DNA of 64,000 nt, taken from the NCBI GenBank assembly GCA_902772455.1, contig CACYAW010000006.1, forward strand, positions 1-64,000, written 5' to 3'. The notes below the pieces were generated by a model that worked only from the letters and a program-made list of their open reading frames with translations, made no database searches and had not been told where the DNA came from. Positions 27,100 to 35,517 of this stretch are shown piece by piece (position 1 is the stretch's first letter; each line of letters opens with the position of its first letter). Position numbers and translations under genes: made by a program. Origin of the DNA: an uncultured Bacteroidales bacterium. GTDB lineage: Bacteria; Bacteroidota; Bacteroidia; Bacteroidales; Muribaculaceae.

Positions 27100-27494
27100 G
27101 GTATTTCACACTAAAGGAGTTGACGCGCTCGGCAACAGCACAGCGACTGGGCATCTACAACACGCCCCCGGCAAGTGCCGTCAAAGCGCTCAACGAACTC
27201 GTTGACAACGTGTTGGACCCCTTGCGCGAAGCCTGGGGAGGACCCATCCGGGTCAACAGCGGCTACCGCTGCCCAGCGCTGAACAAGGCTGTGGGCGGCA
27301 CACCTGGCAGCCAGCATCTGCGCGGCGAAGCCGCCGACATCACCGTCGGCACCCCAAGTGCCAATCGTCGCTTGCTCGCCCTGATCAAGCGCCTCGACCT
27401 GCCGGTTGACCAATGCATCGACGAGAAAGGCTGCCGCTGGATCCACGTGAGCCACCGCGCGGGCCGCAACCGCCGCCAGTACATGAAATTTTAG
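27096..27494 (+). CDS. M15-family (Peptidase_M15_3) endolysin-like peptidase
   Basis: 132 residues from ATG 27096, overlapping the capsid stop (ATGA). Zinc site His74 and Asp81 in SQHLRGEAADI, and a later His117 in WIHVSH. MRYFTLKELTRSATAQRLGI and RVNSGYRCPALNKAVGG are typical of phage-type D-Ala-D-Ala carboxypeptidase/endolysin domains that cut peptidoglycan peptides. No signal peptide, so release would need a holin or lysis. Longer upstream frame rejected because it lies inside the capsid gene. A terminator follows. Confidence 0.9.
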   Translation: MRYFTLKELTRSATAQRLGIYNTPPASAVKALNELVDNVLDPLREAWGGPIRVNSGYRCPALNKAVGGTPGSQHLRGEAADITVGTPSANRRLLALIKRLDLPVDQCIDEKGCRWIHVSHRAGRNRRQYMKF

Positions 27495-27543
27495 CGGCAT
27501 GCCGCTAAAATTGATTAGAGATTAGGGATTAGTAATTAGTGAG

Positions 27544-27584
27544 AGGGCAAGGCTGCCGTGATGAGGCGCCTTGCCCTTGTTTTT
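27544..27584 (+). terminator. intrinsic terminator after the phage-like cassette
   Basis: A 10-bp stem, AGGGCAAGGC (27544-27553) with GCCTTGCCCT (27568-27577), then TGTTTTT. Confidence 0.9.
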
Positions 27585-27676
27585 ATAAACACTGTGCTGT
27601 GCCGCACATAAGCAATAAGGATTGGGCACCATGGCGGCACTCAACCCTTATCACACCCATTGGGTTGAAAACTAAA

Positions 27677-28645
27677 TTATGAGTCTTGTATATGGTTGTC
27701 GTTGGATAAGTCGCCTTCAGGCATCCCGGTATAGAGGTCAGTGTCATGCCCTACGGTGGAAATCCCTGTTTCCTGATCATCGGCGAGGGGTTCCCCGACG
27801 GGGACGTCATGCATGACATACTCACCGGGAAAAGGAGGCGGCACCGCCTCTCCAAGAGGTGCTGCAGGCTGCACAGGCTGCGGCAACGGGAAATACATGG
27901 GGCGAATATTCTTCACCGCCAGGTAAATCAAGACAATGGACAGGGCCAACAGCGGCAACATGACATACAGCGCGTCGATGAAATCATATTCGGGGAACAG
28001 CCAGTAGTCGATGGTGCACAGGGTGTTGTTCTGGGCATGCACGAAGATGCAGGGCCACAAATTGCGGGTACGATAGTAAATCCAGCCCAAGAAAAGACCC
28101 ATCGTGAAAGCCCCGATACCCTGTGAAAGGTTGAAATGCATCACGGCAAAAAACAGCGCTGAAACCACAATGGCAACCCATGGTTTCCATTGTTTCTCCA
28201 ACAATCGGCGCAAAATCGCGCCCCGGCAGATACCCTCCTCCATGACGGGTGCCAGAATGCAAGTAGCGATGATTCCAAAAGGATTGTTCATCGATGTCTC
28301 CAAATCCTCGATAATCTCAAACTCCCAATCGGGCACAGGAATATAGTTCATAGTGACAACATCCAGCAGCATCAAACCAATACAACCCACTGTCAGCCAC
28401 AGGTATAAATTGGAGGAATGGATTTCACGGCCAATCCGGTAGCTGCAGTATTTGAGTTGCGAGAAGAAGTAAATGCAGAACAATTGGGACCCCATGAACG
28501 CGAAATCTTCAACCAACTGGTTTTCAAAGAAACTACCTTTAGCCCCCAAAGCGCCCCAGACAAAGGCGGCGGGAATCATGAAAAGGACATAGCCCGAAAT
28601 GCTCATCAACAGGTATAGCCCGATATATTTAAATGCAGCTTTCAT
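27677..28645 (-). CDS. CPBP-family intramembrane metalloprotease
   Basis: 322 residues with about eight hydrophobic segments. Glutamate motif EEGICRG at 136-142 (Glu136, Glu137, Arg141), FAVMHFN with His170, and FVHAQNN with His203 form the Abi/CAAX protease site. The family includes Rce1-like and bacteriocin self-immunity proteases; the substrate here is unknown. The C-terminal 70 residues after the last membrane segment are Pro-rich then acidic. Single gene convergent with the phage-like cassette. No partner peptide gene is apparent next to it. Confidence 0.9.
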   Translation of the reverse strand: MKAAFKYIGLYLLMSISGYVLFMIPAAFVWGALGAKGSFFENQLVEDFAFMGSQLFCIYFFSQLKYCSYRIGREIHSSNLYLWLTVGCIGLMLLDVVTMNYIPVPDWEFEIIEDLETSMNNPFGIIATCILAPVMEEGICRGAILRRLLEKQWKPWVAIVVSALFFAVMHFNLSQGIGAFTMGLFLGWIYYRTRNLWPCIFVHAQNNTLCTIDYWLFPEYDFIDALYVMLPLLALSIVLIYLAVKNIRPMYFPLPQPVQPAAPLGEAVPPPFPGEYVMHDVPVGEPLADDQETGISTVGHDTDLYTGMPEGDLSNDNHIQDS

Positions 28646-28780
28646 AGTAATGATGCGTTTTTATTTCTTAGACGCAAGCCGGTACCGGAAAACTACAAAA
28701 AACGAGAAAAAATTCCGAGCCAAAGGGCACCACTCTCCGGCAATTGATTCTCATCGCCAACCCCATCAAAAAACCGATTC

Positions 28781-28862
28781 GGTAATTCGGGTACAATAAT
28801 CCGTAAAATGGTCACAATATCATTCGTGGATTAGTGGTAATTTTGCAGTCGATAAAACATGT
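28781..28862 (+). promoter_or_regulatory. promoter region shared with the flavodoxin-dockerin gene
   Basis: Contains the -7 element TAATTTTG (28838-28845). All 82 bp align without gaps to 52026-52107; the last 28 bp are identical and the rest is roughly 65% identical by eye. No -33 TTTG at proper spacing, which suits an activator-dependent promoter. CGGGTACA...CCGTAAAAT is the best-conserved upstream part. Confidence 0.7.
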
Positions 28863-28888
28863 CATTTATCACCACAAACAGTAACAAG

Positions 28889-29482
28889 ATGAAAACAATC
28901 TTCAAAACATTGATGATGATGTCCGCTTTACTAATGTTCAGTTGCAACGATGACAGCAACGAGGCAGTGGCCCAGCCCACCATGCCTCAAAAAATGTGCA
29001 TCACCATCGACGGCGCGTCTCAACCTGTCACCCTTTACAACAATGCCGCGACACAGGCACTGGTGGCCAGGCTGCATGACGGCAACGTGACGGTGTCGCT
29101 CAACTCCAGCGGTGGTTTTGAGATTTGGGGCGCACTAGGTTTCTCGTTGCCCACAAGCAATGAGCAGATCACTGCGCAGCCCGGTGACGTGATCCTTTAT
29201 AACGGGAGCAACATCTGTCTGTTCTATGGTTCCAATTCTTGGAGCTACACCCGTCTGGGGCACATCGACAACTTGACCGAGAACGAGTTGCGTTCATTCC
29301 TCAAGGCGGGCGAGAGCAATATCAGCGTCACCTTGTCGCTCGAGCCAATGACTTCAAGCGTCAGTGAAGTGAGGAAGGATGCAGCCTCTCAAGGTGACAC
29401 CTACTACAACCTGAGCGGCCAAAAGGTGGTAAATCCAACACACGGCATCTATATCAAGAACGGCAATAAAATATTATTTTAA
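28889..29482 (+). CDS. cyclophilin-like fold lipoprotein
   Basis: 197 residues from ATG 28889. Lipoprotein signal with LMFSC (Cys19). Residues about 35-155 fit the cyclophilin-like fold seen in small bacterial proteins (CITIDGASQPVTLYNNAATQALVARL; GDVILYNGSNICLFYGSNSWSYTRLGHID). The C-terminal end, YYNLSGQKVVNPTHGIYIKN, resembles the YDLxGRxV...GIYI tail found on many exported Bacteroidales proteins. No known catalytic residues; the family is usually next to redox enzymes. First gene of a likely unit through 31688. Confidence 0.8.
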   Translation: MKTIFKTLMMMSALLMFSCNDDSNEAVAQPTMPQKMCITIDGASQPVTLYNNAATQALVARLHDGNVTVSLNSSGGFEIWGALGFSLPTSNEQITAQPGDVILYNGSNICLFYGSNSWSYTRLGHIDNLTENELRSFLKAGESNISVTLSLEPMTSSVSEVRKDAASQGDTYYNLSGQKVVNPTHGIYIKNGNKILF

Positions 29483-29489
29483 TAAAACG

Positions 29490-30578
29490 ATGAAAAAAGT
29501 TATTTTTGCAGTGGCGATCATGGGCTTAGCACTCATGGCCTGCAACCTGAACAAACAAAACGAAGAGAATATGAAAACGACATTGCAACTGACTCAGGAA
29601 TGGGACAAGACGTTCCCCAAGAGTGACAAAGTGGACCACAAGAAGGTCACATTCAAGAACCGTTATGGCATCGAGCTGGCTGCCGACATGTACACACCCA
29701 AAGGCGCTGAAGGCAAACTGCCCGCCATCGCCGTGAGCGGTCCTTTTGGCGCTGTCAAGGAACAGAGCAGCGGTCTGTACGCCCAACACATGGCCGAGCG
29801 TGGCTTCATCGCCATCGCCTTTGACCCGTCATTCACTGGCGAGAGCGGTGGTGAGCCGCGTCGCATGGCGTCGCCCGACATCAACACCGAGGACTTCCTC
29901 GCCGCTGTTGATTTCCTGAGCGTGCAGGACAATGTGGACCCTGAACGCATCGGCATCATCGGCATTTGCGGTTTTGGAGGCATGGCAGTGAATGCGGCCG
30001 CACTCGACCCGCGCATCAAGGCCACGGTAGCCTCGACAATGTACGACATGACCAAGGTGAACGTCGAGGGTTACTTCAAGAGCGAGGACAGCAAAGAGCA
30101 GCGCATCGAGAAGCGCAAAGCCCTTGCCGCCCAGCGTACCCAGGACTACAAGAGCGGCACCTACAAGCGTGCAGGCGGTGTGATTGACCCTCTGCCCGAG
30201 GATGCGCCCTTCTTTGTAAAAGACTACTACGATTACTACAAGACGCCGCGCGGCTACCACGAGCGCAGCGGCAACAGCACCGATGGCTGGAACGTGACCG
30301 GCTGCCAGTCGTTCCTCAACCAGCCGCTGTTGGCCTGGGCACATGAGATTGAAGCTCCGGTGCTGCTCATCCATGGCGAGAAAGCCCATTCCCGCTACTT
30401 CAGCGAGTATGCCTTCGAAAAGATGACCGGTGTCCACGTCGAGGGTGTGAGCAAAACCGTCGGCAACAAGGAATTGATGATTATCCCCGGTGCCGTGCAT
30501 ACCGACCTGTATGACGACAAGAACGGGAAGATCCCTTATGACAAAATGGAAGCATTCTTTAAAGCAAACCTGAAATAA
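29490..30578 (+). CDS. alpha/beta hydrolase lipoprotein with Cys nucleophile (dienelactone hydrolase-like)
   Basis: 362 residues. Lipoprotein-like signal ending ALMAC (Cys18). Hydrolase core with GFIAIAFDPSFTGESGGEP and nucleophile elbow GICGFGG, where Cys160 replaces the usual Ser, as in dienelactone hydrolases. The C-terminal acid and His region is VLLIHGEKAHSRYFSEYAF and VPGA-like IIPGAVHTDLYD. The substrate is unknown. It lies 7 bp after the cyclophilin-like gene and 1 bp before the flavoprotein gene, so clearly in one operon. Confidence 0.85.
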   Translation: MKKVIFAVAIMGLALMACNLNKQNEENMKTTLQLTQEWDKTFPKSDKVDHKKVTFKNRYGIELAADMYTPKGAEGKLPAIAVSGPFGAVKEQSSGLYAQHMAERGFIAIAFDPSFTGESGGEPRRMASPDINTEDFLAAVDFLSVQDNVDPERIGIIGICGFGGMAVNAAALDPRIKATVASTMYDMTKVNVEGYFKSEDSKEQRIEKRKALAAQRTQDYKSGTYKRAGGVIDPLPEDAPFFVKDYYDYYKTPRGYHERSGNSTDGWNVTGCQSFLNQPLLAWAHEIEAPVLLIHGEKAHSRYFSEYAFEKMTGVHVEGVSKTVGNKELMIIPGAVHTDLYDDKNGKIPYDKMEAFFKANLK

Positions 30579-30579
30579 G

Positions 30580-31116
30580 ATGAAGAAAGTTGTTGTGATC
30601 TCTACCAGCCTGCGCCCCGGCTCAAACAGCCAGGCGATGGCCGAACAGTTTGCAGCAGGCGCTAAGGCGGCCGGCCATGCAGTGGAACTCATCTCGCTTC
30701 GTGGAAAAGAAATCAAGTTCTGCATCGGCTGCCTGTCGTGCCAAAAGACCGGTGCCTGTGTTTTCAAGGACGATGTGCCCGCCATTATGGACAGCGTGCT
30801 CAATGCCGATGTGGTATGCTGGGCTACACCCATCTACTACTACGAGATGTCAGGCCAGATGAAAACGCTCATCGACCGCATGAATGCCATGTATCCCAAG
30901 GATTACCGCTTTCGCGACATCTATCTGTTGACCACAGCCGCCGAGGCCGAGGAATCGACACCGAAGCGTGCCCAGAGCGGTCTGCAGGGCTGGATTGACT
31001 GCTATGCGAAATGTTCCCTCAAGGGACACCTGTTCTGCGGCGATGTCAACGACGCTGGCGACATCAACGGCAACGCCAAACTGCAAGAGGCATTCGAAAT
31101 GGGTAAAAACATTTGA
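30580..31116 (+). CDS. Cys-rich flavodoxin-fold NAD(P)H-dependent oxidoreductase
   Basis: 178 residues. FMN-binding flavodoxin-like start KKVVVISTSLRPGSNSQAMAE, with a cysteine cluster Cys48, Cys51, Cys54 and Cys60 (FCIGCLSCQKTGACVFKDD) typical of iron-sulfur flavoprotein/NADPH-FMN reductase relatives, and ATPIYYYEMSGQMKTLIDR. Cytoplasmic. The tight cysteine set suggests an Fe-S cluster or redox site. A paralogue lies at 34802. The substrate is unknown. Confidence 0.88.
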   Translation: MKKVVVISTSLRPGSNSQAMAEQFAAGAKAAGHAVELISLRGKEIKFCIGCLSCQKTGACVFKDDVPAIMDSVLNADVVCWATPIYYYEMSGQMKTLIDRMNAMYPKDYRFRDIYLLTTAAEAEESTPKRAQSGLQGWIDCYAKCSLKGHLFCGDVNDAGDINGNAKLQEAFEMGKNI

Positions 31117-31118
31117 CG

Positions 31119-31688
31119 ATGAGCACGACCCCCACTGGAAAAGACTACGTTGGCAGCGATGCGCTGTATGCCGACGTGCAGCGGACCATGCGGCTCTGCG
31201 CCGAGATGAACACCGGCTATCACACCGAAGCTGAGGTGCGTGGCTACTTGAGCGAGATCACTGGCACCGACGTGGATGATACCGTACGCGTGTTCCCGCC
31301 GTTAAACATCAACTACGGATTGACCACACGTTTCGGGCGCGACAGTTTTGTCAACTTCGGCTGCACATTTCTAGCCCTCGGCGGCATTACCATCGAGGAA
31401 GGTGCCTTCATCGGTCCCCACTGCGTGTTGGCCACCGAGTACCATCCCGAAGAGCCTGCCAAACGCCATTCGCTGCTCACCAAACCCATCACCATCGGAC
31501 GCAACGCTTGGCTGGGTGCCGATGTAAAGGTGCTGGCTGGAGTGACCATCGGCGAGAATGCGATTGTGGCTGCTGGCAGTGTGGTGACCAAGGACGTGCC
31601 GCCCGACACGGTGGTGGCAGGAAGTCCCGCTCGCATCTTCCGTCCCATCAGGCGTGATGAACAAGAGGGTGCCACCAGTGACTCGTGA
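31119..31688 (+). CDS. maltose/galactoside O-acetyltransferase-like enzyme
   Basis: 189 residues from ATG 31119, 2 bp after the preceding stop. Left-handed beta-helix of hexapeptide repeats (ITIEEGAFIGPHCVLATEYHP; ITIGRNAWLGADVKVLAGVTIG), C-terminal DTVVAGSPARIFRPI. The catalytic histidine is probably in EYHPEE. Transfers acetyl from acetyl-CoA to a sugar or other hydroxyl. A TTG codon at 31113 could extend it by two residues but overlaps the previous stop. Last gene of the 28889-31688 unit. Confidence 0.9.
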   Translation: MSTTPTGKDYVGSDALYADVQRTMRLCAEMNTGYHTEAEVRGYLSEITGTDVDDTVRVFPPLNINYGLTTRFGRDSFVNFGCTFLALGGITIEEGAFIGPHCVLATEYHPEEPAKRHSLLTKPITIGRNAWLGADVKVLAGVTIGENAIVAAGSVVTKDVPPDTVVAGSPARIFRPIRRDEQEGATSDS

Positions 31689-31739
31689 TGGCTTTTGATA
31701 ATTTAATCACATGAGTATCAAAATAATATTCTATTGTAA

Positions 31740-32252
31740 ATGAAACGAATACTGTTATCCGTGTTGATGGTATTGCTTACCATGACACCGCTTATGGCAA
31801 AAGATATGAAAATCAATGTTATTATCGGTGGGGCCTCTTTCACTGCCACTGTCGATGACACTGAGACTGGCCGCGCTTTCTATTCACTGTTACCATTGGC
31901 GCTTAACATGAATGAACTGAACGGCAACGAGAAGTACTATTATCTTGACTCTTCACTGCCCACTTCATCTTACCGCCCTGGCACCATCCATACAGGAGAC
32001 ATCATGTTATATGGGTCATCATGTGTTGTGCTGTTCTATGAAACCTTCTCAAGCGGTTATAGCTACACGCGCATCGGCGCAGTAGACAACCCCGAAGGTT
32101 TGTCTCAAGTTCTCGGCAACGGAAACGTGACGGTAAAATTCGAAGCACAACCCCCGACGCTGGACCGTGGCGACGTGAACGGTGACGGTGAAGTGAACAT
32201 CAGTGACGTGAACTCGCTGATTGATTTTCTGTTGACAGGCGTTAGGCCGTGA
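31740..32252 (+). CDS. secreted cyclophilin-like protein with one dockerin-like repeat
   Basis: 170 residues. Signal peptide 1-20 (no lipobox). Cyclophilin-like domain about 22-135 (KINVIIGGASFTATVDDTETG; GDIMLYGSSCVVLFYETFSSGYSYTRIGAVDNPEG), closely matching the lipoprotein at 28889. Residues 144-167 are a single dockerin-like repeat, GDVNGDGEVNISDVNSLID. So the locus encodes one lipid-anchored and one dockerin-tagged version of the same domain. Between the acetyltransferase and CMD genes. Confidence 0.85.
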   Translation: MKRILLSVLMVLLTMTPLMAKDMKINVIIGGASFTATVDDTETGRAFYSLLPLALNMNELNGNEKYYYLDSSLPTSSYRPGTIHTGDIMLYGSSCVVLFYETFSSGYSYTRIGAVDNPEGLSQVLGNGNVTVKFEAQPPTLDRGDVNGDGEVNISDVNSLIDFLLTGVRP

Positions 32253-32326
32253 TAACTTGGCCTCATCTCCATCGGCAAAAGGGAAAAACGAAATAGACTG
32301 TTTAAATCTTAAAAAAACAAGTCGTT

Positions 32327-33463
32327 ATGACACTGAAACGGTTTTTAATCACAGCTATTGCCAGCGTGATGCTGCTGGCAGGCTACAGCAATAATAACGC
32401 AAACAATAACAAGATGAACACATTATCATTCAATGAGCAACAGGCCGCAGCTTTGTCGGCCATGGCTTGTCATGAGGCACGCGGCGACCAGTCCTCGCTC
32501 GCCATCGCCATCAACGAGGGGCTTGACGCGGGAGTTACGGTCAGCCAGATCAAAGAGGCCCTTTCACAACTTTACGCCTACACGGGATTTCCCCGTTCGC
32601 TCAACGCGTTGGGCACACTCCAAAAAGTGCTGCAAGAGCGCAAAGCCAACGGCAAGACCAGCATCGAAGGCAAAGACGCCACTCCCCTGCCCCGCAACTA
32701 TGACGCCTTGAAACAGGGTACCGAAGTACAGACAAAGCTTTCGGGACAACCCTTCAACTACTCCTTCTGCCCTGCCGAGGATTATTACCTCAAGGCCCAC
32801 CTCTTTGGCGACATCTTCGCCCGTGACAACCTCACCCATGCCGACCGCGAGCTCATCACTGTGAGCGCCCTCGCCGGTCTGGAGGGAGTCGAGCCCCAAC
32901 TGGCGGCCCATGTGCGCGGCGCAAGGAATATGGGACTGACCGATGCACAACTGTTGGCCATCCCCAAGGCTTTGCTCGCTAAGGTAGGAAACGCCCAGGC
33001 CCAAAGGGCTGCCATCGCCATACAGCAGATGGGCATCACCGATCCTGCCAATGCCCAGATGGTCCAGAGCCCTGCCGCATTGAACTCGAACTGGCCCGTT
33101 GGTGACCCTAACGACGCCTATGCCCAGTTCTTCATTGGCCAAAGCTATCTCAATGACATGGGTGGCGGTATGTTCAACGTGACCTTCGAGCCCGGTTGCC
33201 GCAACAATTGGCACATCCACCACAAGCAGGTGCAGGTGCTGGTGTGTGTCTATGGCAGGGGCTGGTATCAGGAATGGGGCAAACCCGCCGTTGAGCTGAA
33301 GCCCGGTGTGGTGATTGAGATTCCCGAGGGTGCCAAGCACTGGCATGGCGCTGCCGCCGACAGCTGGATGCAACACCTCACCTACCACAAGGACGTGCAG
33401 GAAGGTGCCAGCAACGAATGGTTGGAGCCCGTGACCGATGACCAGTACAATATCCTCAAGTAA
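32327..33463 (+). CDS. exported double carboxymuconolactone decarboxylase domain-cupin fusion
   Basis: 378 residues. Hydrophobic N-terminus ending MLLAGYS, where a lipoprotein would have Cys in place of Tyr20. Two CMD-type domains, about 36-105 and 145-240 (RDNLTHADRELITVSALAGLEGVEPQLAAHVRGARNMGLT); neither carries the AhpD CxxC. C-terminal cupin about 275-355 with metal-type residues His296, His298 and His338/His340 (NNWHIHHKQVQVLV; GAKHWHG). Such fusions occur with quinone or thiol redox genes in Bacteroidales. Function unknown. Followed by an AraC gene. Confidence 0.85.
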   Translation: MTLKRFLITAIASVMLLAGYSNNNANNNKMNTLSFNEQQAAALSAMACHEARGDQSSLAIAINEGLDAGVTVSQIKEALSQLYAYTGFPRSLNALGTLQKVLQERKANGKTSIEGKDATPLPRNYDALKQGTEVQTKLSGQPFNYSFCPAEDYYLKAHLFGDIFARDNLTHADRELITVSALAGLEGVEPQLAAHVRGARNMGLTDAQLLAIPKALLAKVGNAQAQRAAIAIQQMGITDPANAQMVQSPAALNSNWPVGDPNDAYAQFFIGQSYLNDMGGGMFNVTFEPGCRNNWHIHHKQVQVLVCVYGRGWYQEWGKPAVELKPGVVIEIPEGAKHWHGAAADSWMQHLTYHKDVQEGASNEWLEPVTDDQYNILK

Positions 33464-33557
33464 AACGGGATCTATCGCATCACGACAGTAACTTAACAAT
33501 CGAAATACAGAGCTGTATATCAAATAATCTGGCGCATTTTCCCGTTAATTCATCAAG

Positions 33558-34472
33558 ATGATATTCAAACTCGACAATATCGACCAGTACAACCAGGCCT
33601 TGGGCATTGAGACCGTCCACCCGCTGATCACGGTGTACAACCTCAAGGATGTGCCCCACCGCGACCTCATCGACAACGAGGTCACGTGGCAATCTGGCGT
33701 GTATGCCATGTTCTTGAAGAACACCCGCAGCTGCCTGCTGTCCTACGGTCACAAGAAATATGACTACAGCGACGGAACGGTGACCAGTTTCGCCCCGATG
33801 CAGACAGTGACATCCACGCCCATTCCTGGTATGGACCACGATGTGGTAGCCCTGCTGTTCCACCCCGACCTGATTCGCGGCACCTCGTTGGCCAAGGGGA
33901 TGGCCGATTACCGCTTCTTCCAGTATTCGTCCAACGAGGCCCTGCACATGTCGGAGCGTGAGCGCGCCATTTATCTCGACTGCATCGGTAAGATCAAGGA
34001 GGAAATCAACCGTCCGCTCGACAAGTTCAGCCGCAAGCTGATTTGCCGCAACATCGAGTTGCTGCTCGACTACTGCCTGCGCTTCTATGACCGCCAGTTC
34101 ATCACACGCGAACTGGAGAACCACAGCGTGATAGCGACATTCGAGCAGGCCCTCAACGATTACTTCCACAACAAGGAGTCCATCTTCATGAGCGGGCTCC
34201 CATCGGTCAAGACGTTTGCCGACAAGTGCTGCCTCTCGCCCAACTATTTCGGCGACCTGGTGAAGAAAGAAACGGGCAAAACGCCAGTGGAGTTCATCCA
34301 ACAGAAGATTATCGATATCGCAAAGGAAGAGCTGCACTCGACCGACGTCACCATCACCGAAGTGGCCTACCGATTGGGCTTCCAAAGCAGCCAGCACTTT
34401 AACCGCTACTTCAAGCGCTGCACCGGCAAGACCCCGACCGAATACCGCAAGCTGAGCCGACGCTTGGCCTAA
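33558..34472 (+). CDS. AraC-family transcriptional regulator
   Basis: 304 residues. The N-terminal ligand domain is of the type found on Bacteroidales AraC proteins near redox genes (DVVALLFHPDLIRGTSLAKGM; FFQYSSNEALHMSERER). Two helix-turn-helix motifs lie at about 215-300, with TEVAYRLGFQSSQHFNRYFKRCTGKTPTEYR. Probably regulates the adjacent locus. Its close paralogue is at 47554. Ends with a terminator at 34527. Confidence 0.93.
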   Translation: MIFKLDNIDQYNQALGIETVHPLITVYNLKDVPHRDLIDNEVTWQSGVYAMFLKNTRSCLLSYGHKKYDYSDGTVTSFAPMQTVTSTPIPGMDHDVVALLFHPDLIRGTSLAKGMADYRFFQYSSNEALHMSERERAIYLDCIGKIKEEINRPLDKFSRKLICRNIELLLDYCLRFYDRQFITRELENHSVIATFEQALNDYFHNKESIFMSGLPSVKTFADKCCLSPNYFGDLVKKETGKTPVEFIQQKIIDIAKEELHSTDVTITEVAYRLGFQSSQHFNRYFKRCTGKTPTEYRKLSRRLA

Positions 34473-34526
34473 CTACCAGCCGACAAAAGGCATATCAGCT
34501 TAAACGCATTAAAATCAAGCATTTAT

Positions 34527-34567
34527 AAAATTGCCGCTATGGTATCTAAGTCCATAGTGGCAATTTT
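34527..34567 (+). terminator. terminator after the AraC gene
   Basis: A 16-bp stem AAAATTGCCGCTATGG (34527-34542) with 34552-34567, one G-U pair, 9-nt loop, ending in TTTT. Confidence 0.85.
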
Positions 34568-34641
34568 GTGTCATGACCTTGCAATAAGCAACTTTATTCC
34601 ATTAACATGACAAAAAGATTGGTTTTTTTGCGAAAAAACAT

Positions 34642-34649
34642 TACCTTTG
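34642..34649 (+). promoter_or_regulatory. -7 element for the flavodoxin-metallo-hydrolase genes
   Basis: TACCTTTG, with TTGG at 34619 as a weak -33. The leader is about 150 nt and includes a CATGGC-TGAA-GCCATG hairpin (34714-34729). Confidence 0.5.
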
Positions 34650-34801
34650 CAGCAGTAAAAACGATAAATCACTATTCAGCGATTGGATTACCTTCAAGAA
34701 ATAATAGCCGACTCATGGCTGAAGCCATGGGGGCTTATTTGAACTGTCGCTAGCGCATTAATCAACATCAATCACTATATTCACACTTAATCACAACCGT
34801 T

Positions 34802-35332
34802 ATGAACATTCTGATTTTACAAAGCTCGCCCAGGGCAAACGGCAACACCGCATGGATGGCCGAAGTGTACAAGAACGCTGCCGAAGCAGCAGGTCATGAA
34901 GTGACACTGGTGAATGTGTCCAAGAAAAAGATTGCCGGCTGCCTGGCCTGCGAATACTGCCATGGCAAGGGCAACGGCGCCTGCATCCAGCAGGATGACA
35001 TGCAGGAGCTCTATCCGCTCATGGCCGAAGCCGAAGTGCTGGTGCTGGCCGCTCCCATCTATTACTTCACGATGAACGCCCAGATTCAGGCACCCATCCA
35101 GCGCATGTACTGCGTGAACAGCCCTGCCAAGGTGAAAAAGATGGCGCTGCTCCTGTCCTCCTATTCGCCTGGCGTGTATGACGGCGCCAAGGCCGAGTAC
35201 CGCGACATCTGCAACTACTGGAAAGTCGAGGACACCGGCATCGTAACCGCCACCGTCGATGAGCAGAAGACCGATGCCACCAAGCAGAAGATCCAAGATC
35301 TCGTGAATATGCTCGCTGCGCGAGCAGTTTAG
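34802..35332 (+). CDS. Cys-rich flavodoxin-fold oxidoreductase
   Basis: 176 residues, paralogue of the enzyme at 30580. FMN-binding start MNILILQSSPRANGNTAWMA, cysteine set Cys47, Cys50, Cys53 and Cys61 (GCLACEYCHGKGNGACIQQDD), and LAAPIYYFTMNAQIQAPIQRM. The last codons (NMLAARAV) lie inside a repeat hairpin (35304-35327), so the natural C-terminus may have been replaced by repeat insertion. Cytoplasmic; substrate unknown. Confidence 0.88.
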   Translation: MNILILQSSPRANGNTAWMAEVYKNAAEAAGHEVTLVNVSKKKIAGCLACEYCHGKGNGACIQQDDMQELYPLMAEAEVLVLAAPIYYFTMNAQIQAPIQRMYCVNSPAKVKKMALLLSSYSPGVYDGAKAEYRDICNYWKVEDTGIVTATVDEQKTDATKQKIQDLVNMLAARAV

Positions 35333-35410
35333 AGTTTAGAGTTTAGGGTTTAGAGAGGCTTCCGCGTGAATGCTCGCTGCGCTCGCAGGTTAGGGCTTAG
35401 AGCTTAGGGG
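35304..35410 (+). repeat. paired hairpin repeat element, copy 1
   Basis: ATGCTCGCTGCGCGAGCAG (35309-35327) and ATGCTCGCTGCGCTCGCAG (35370-35388) flank a TTTAGAGTTTAGGG run and GGCTTCCGCG. The first hairpin is GCTCGC-TGC-GCGAGC. A near-copy lies at 36265-36358. Confidence 0.75.
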
Positions 35411-35517
35411 GATACGCGTTCTTGCCCGAATGCTTGGGTTTTAGATATTGATAGCGAGAGACTAAAACAGACAGAATAAATACTAAAAATAATACTAAAA
35501 TAAATACTAATAATATT

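Noticed and set aside
23718..27494. A complete prophage
   Set aside because: No terminase, tail, integrase, attachment repeats or lysis module beyond the M15 enzyme; only four genes are seen.
31113..31118. TTG start for the acetyltransferase
   Set aside because: ATG at 31119 is 2 bp after the previous stop and gives a normal N-terminus.
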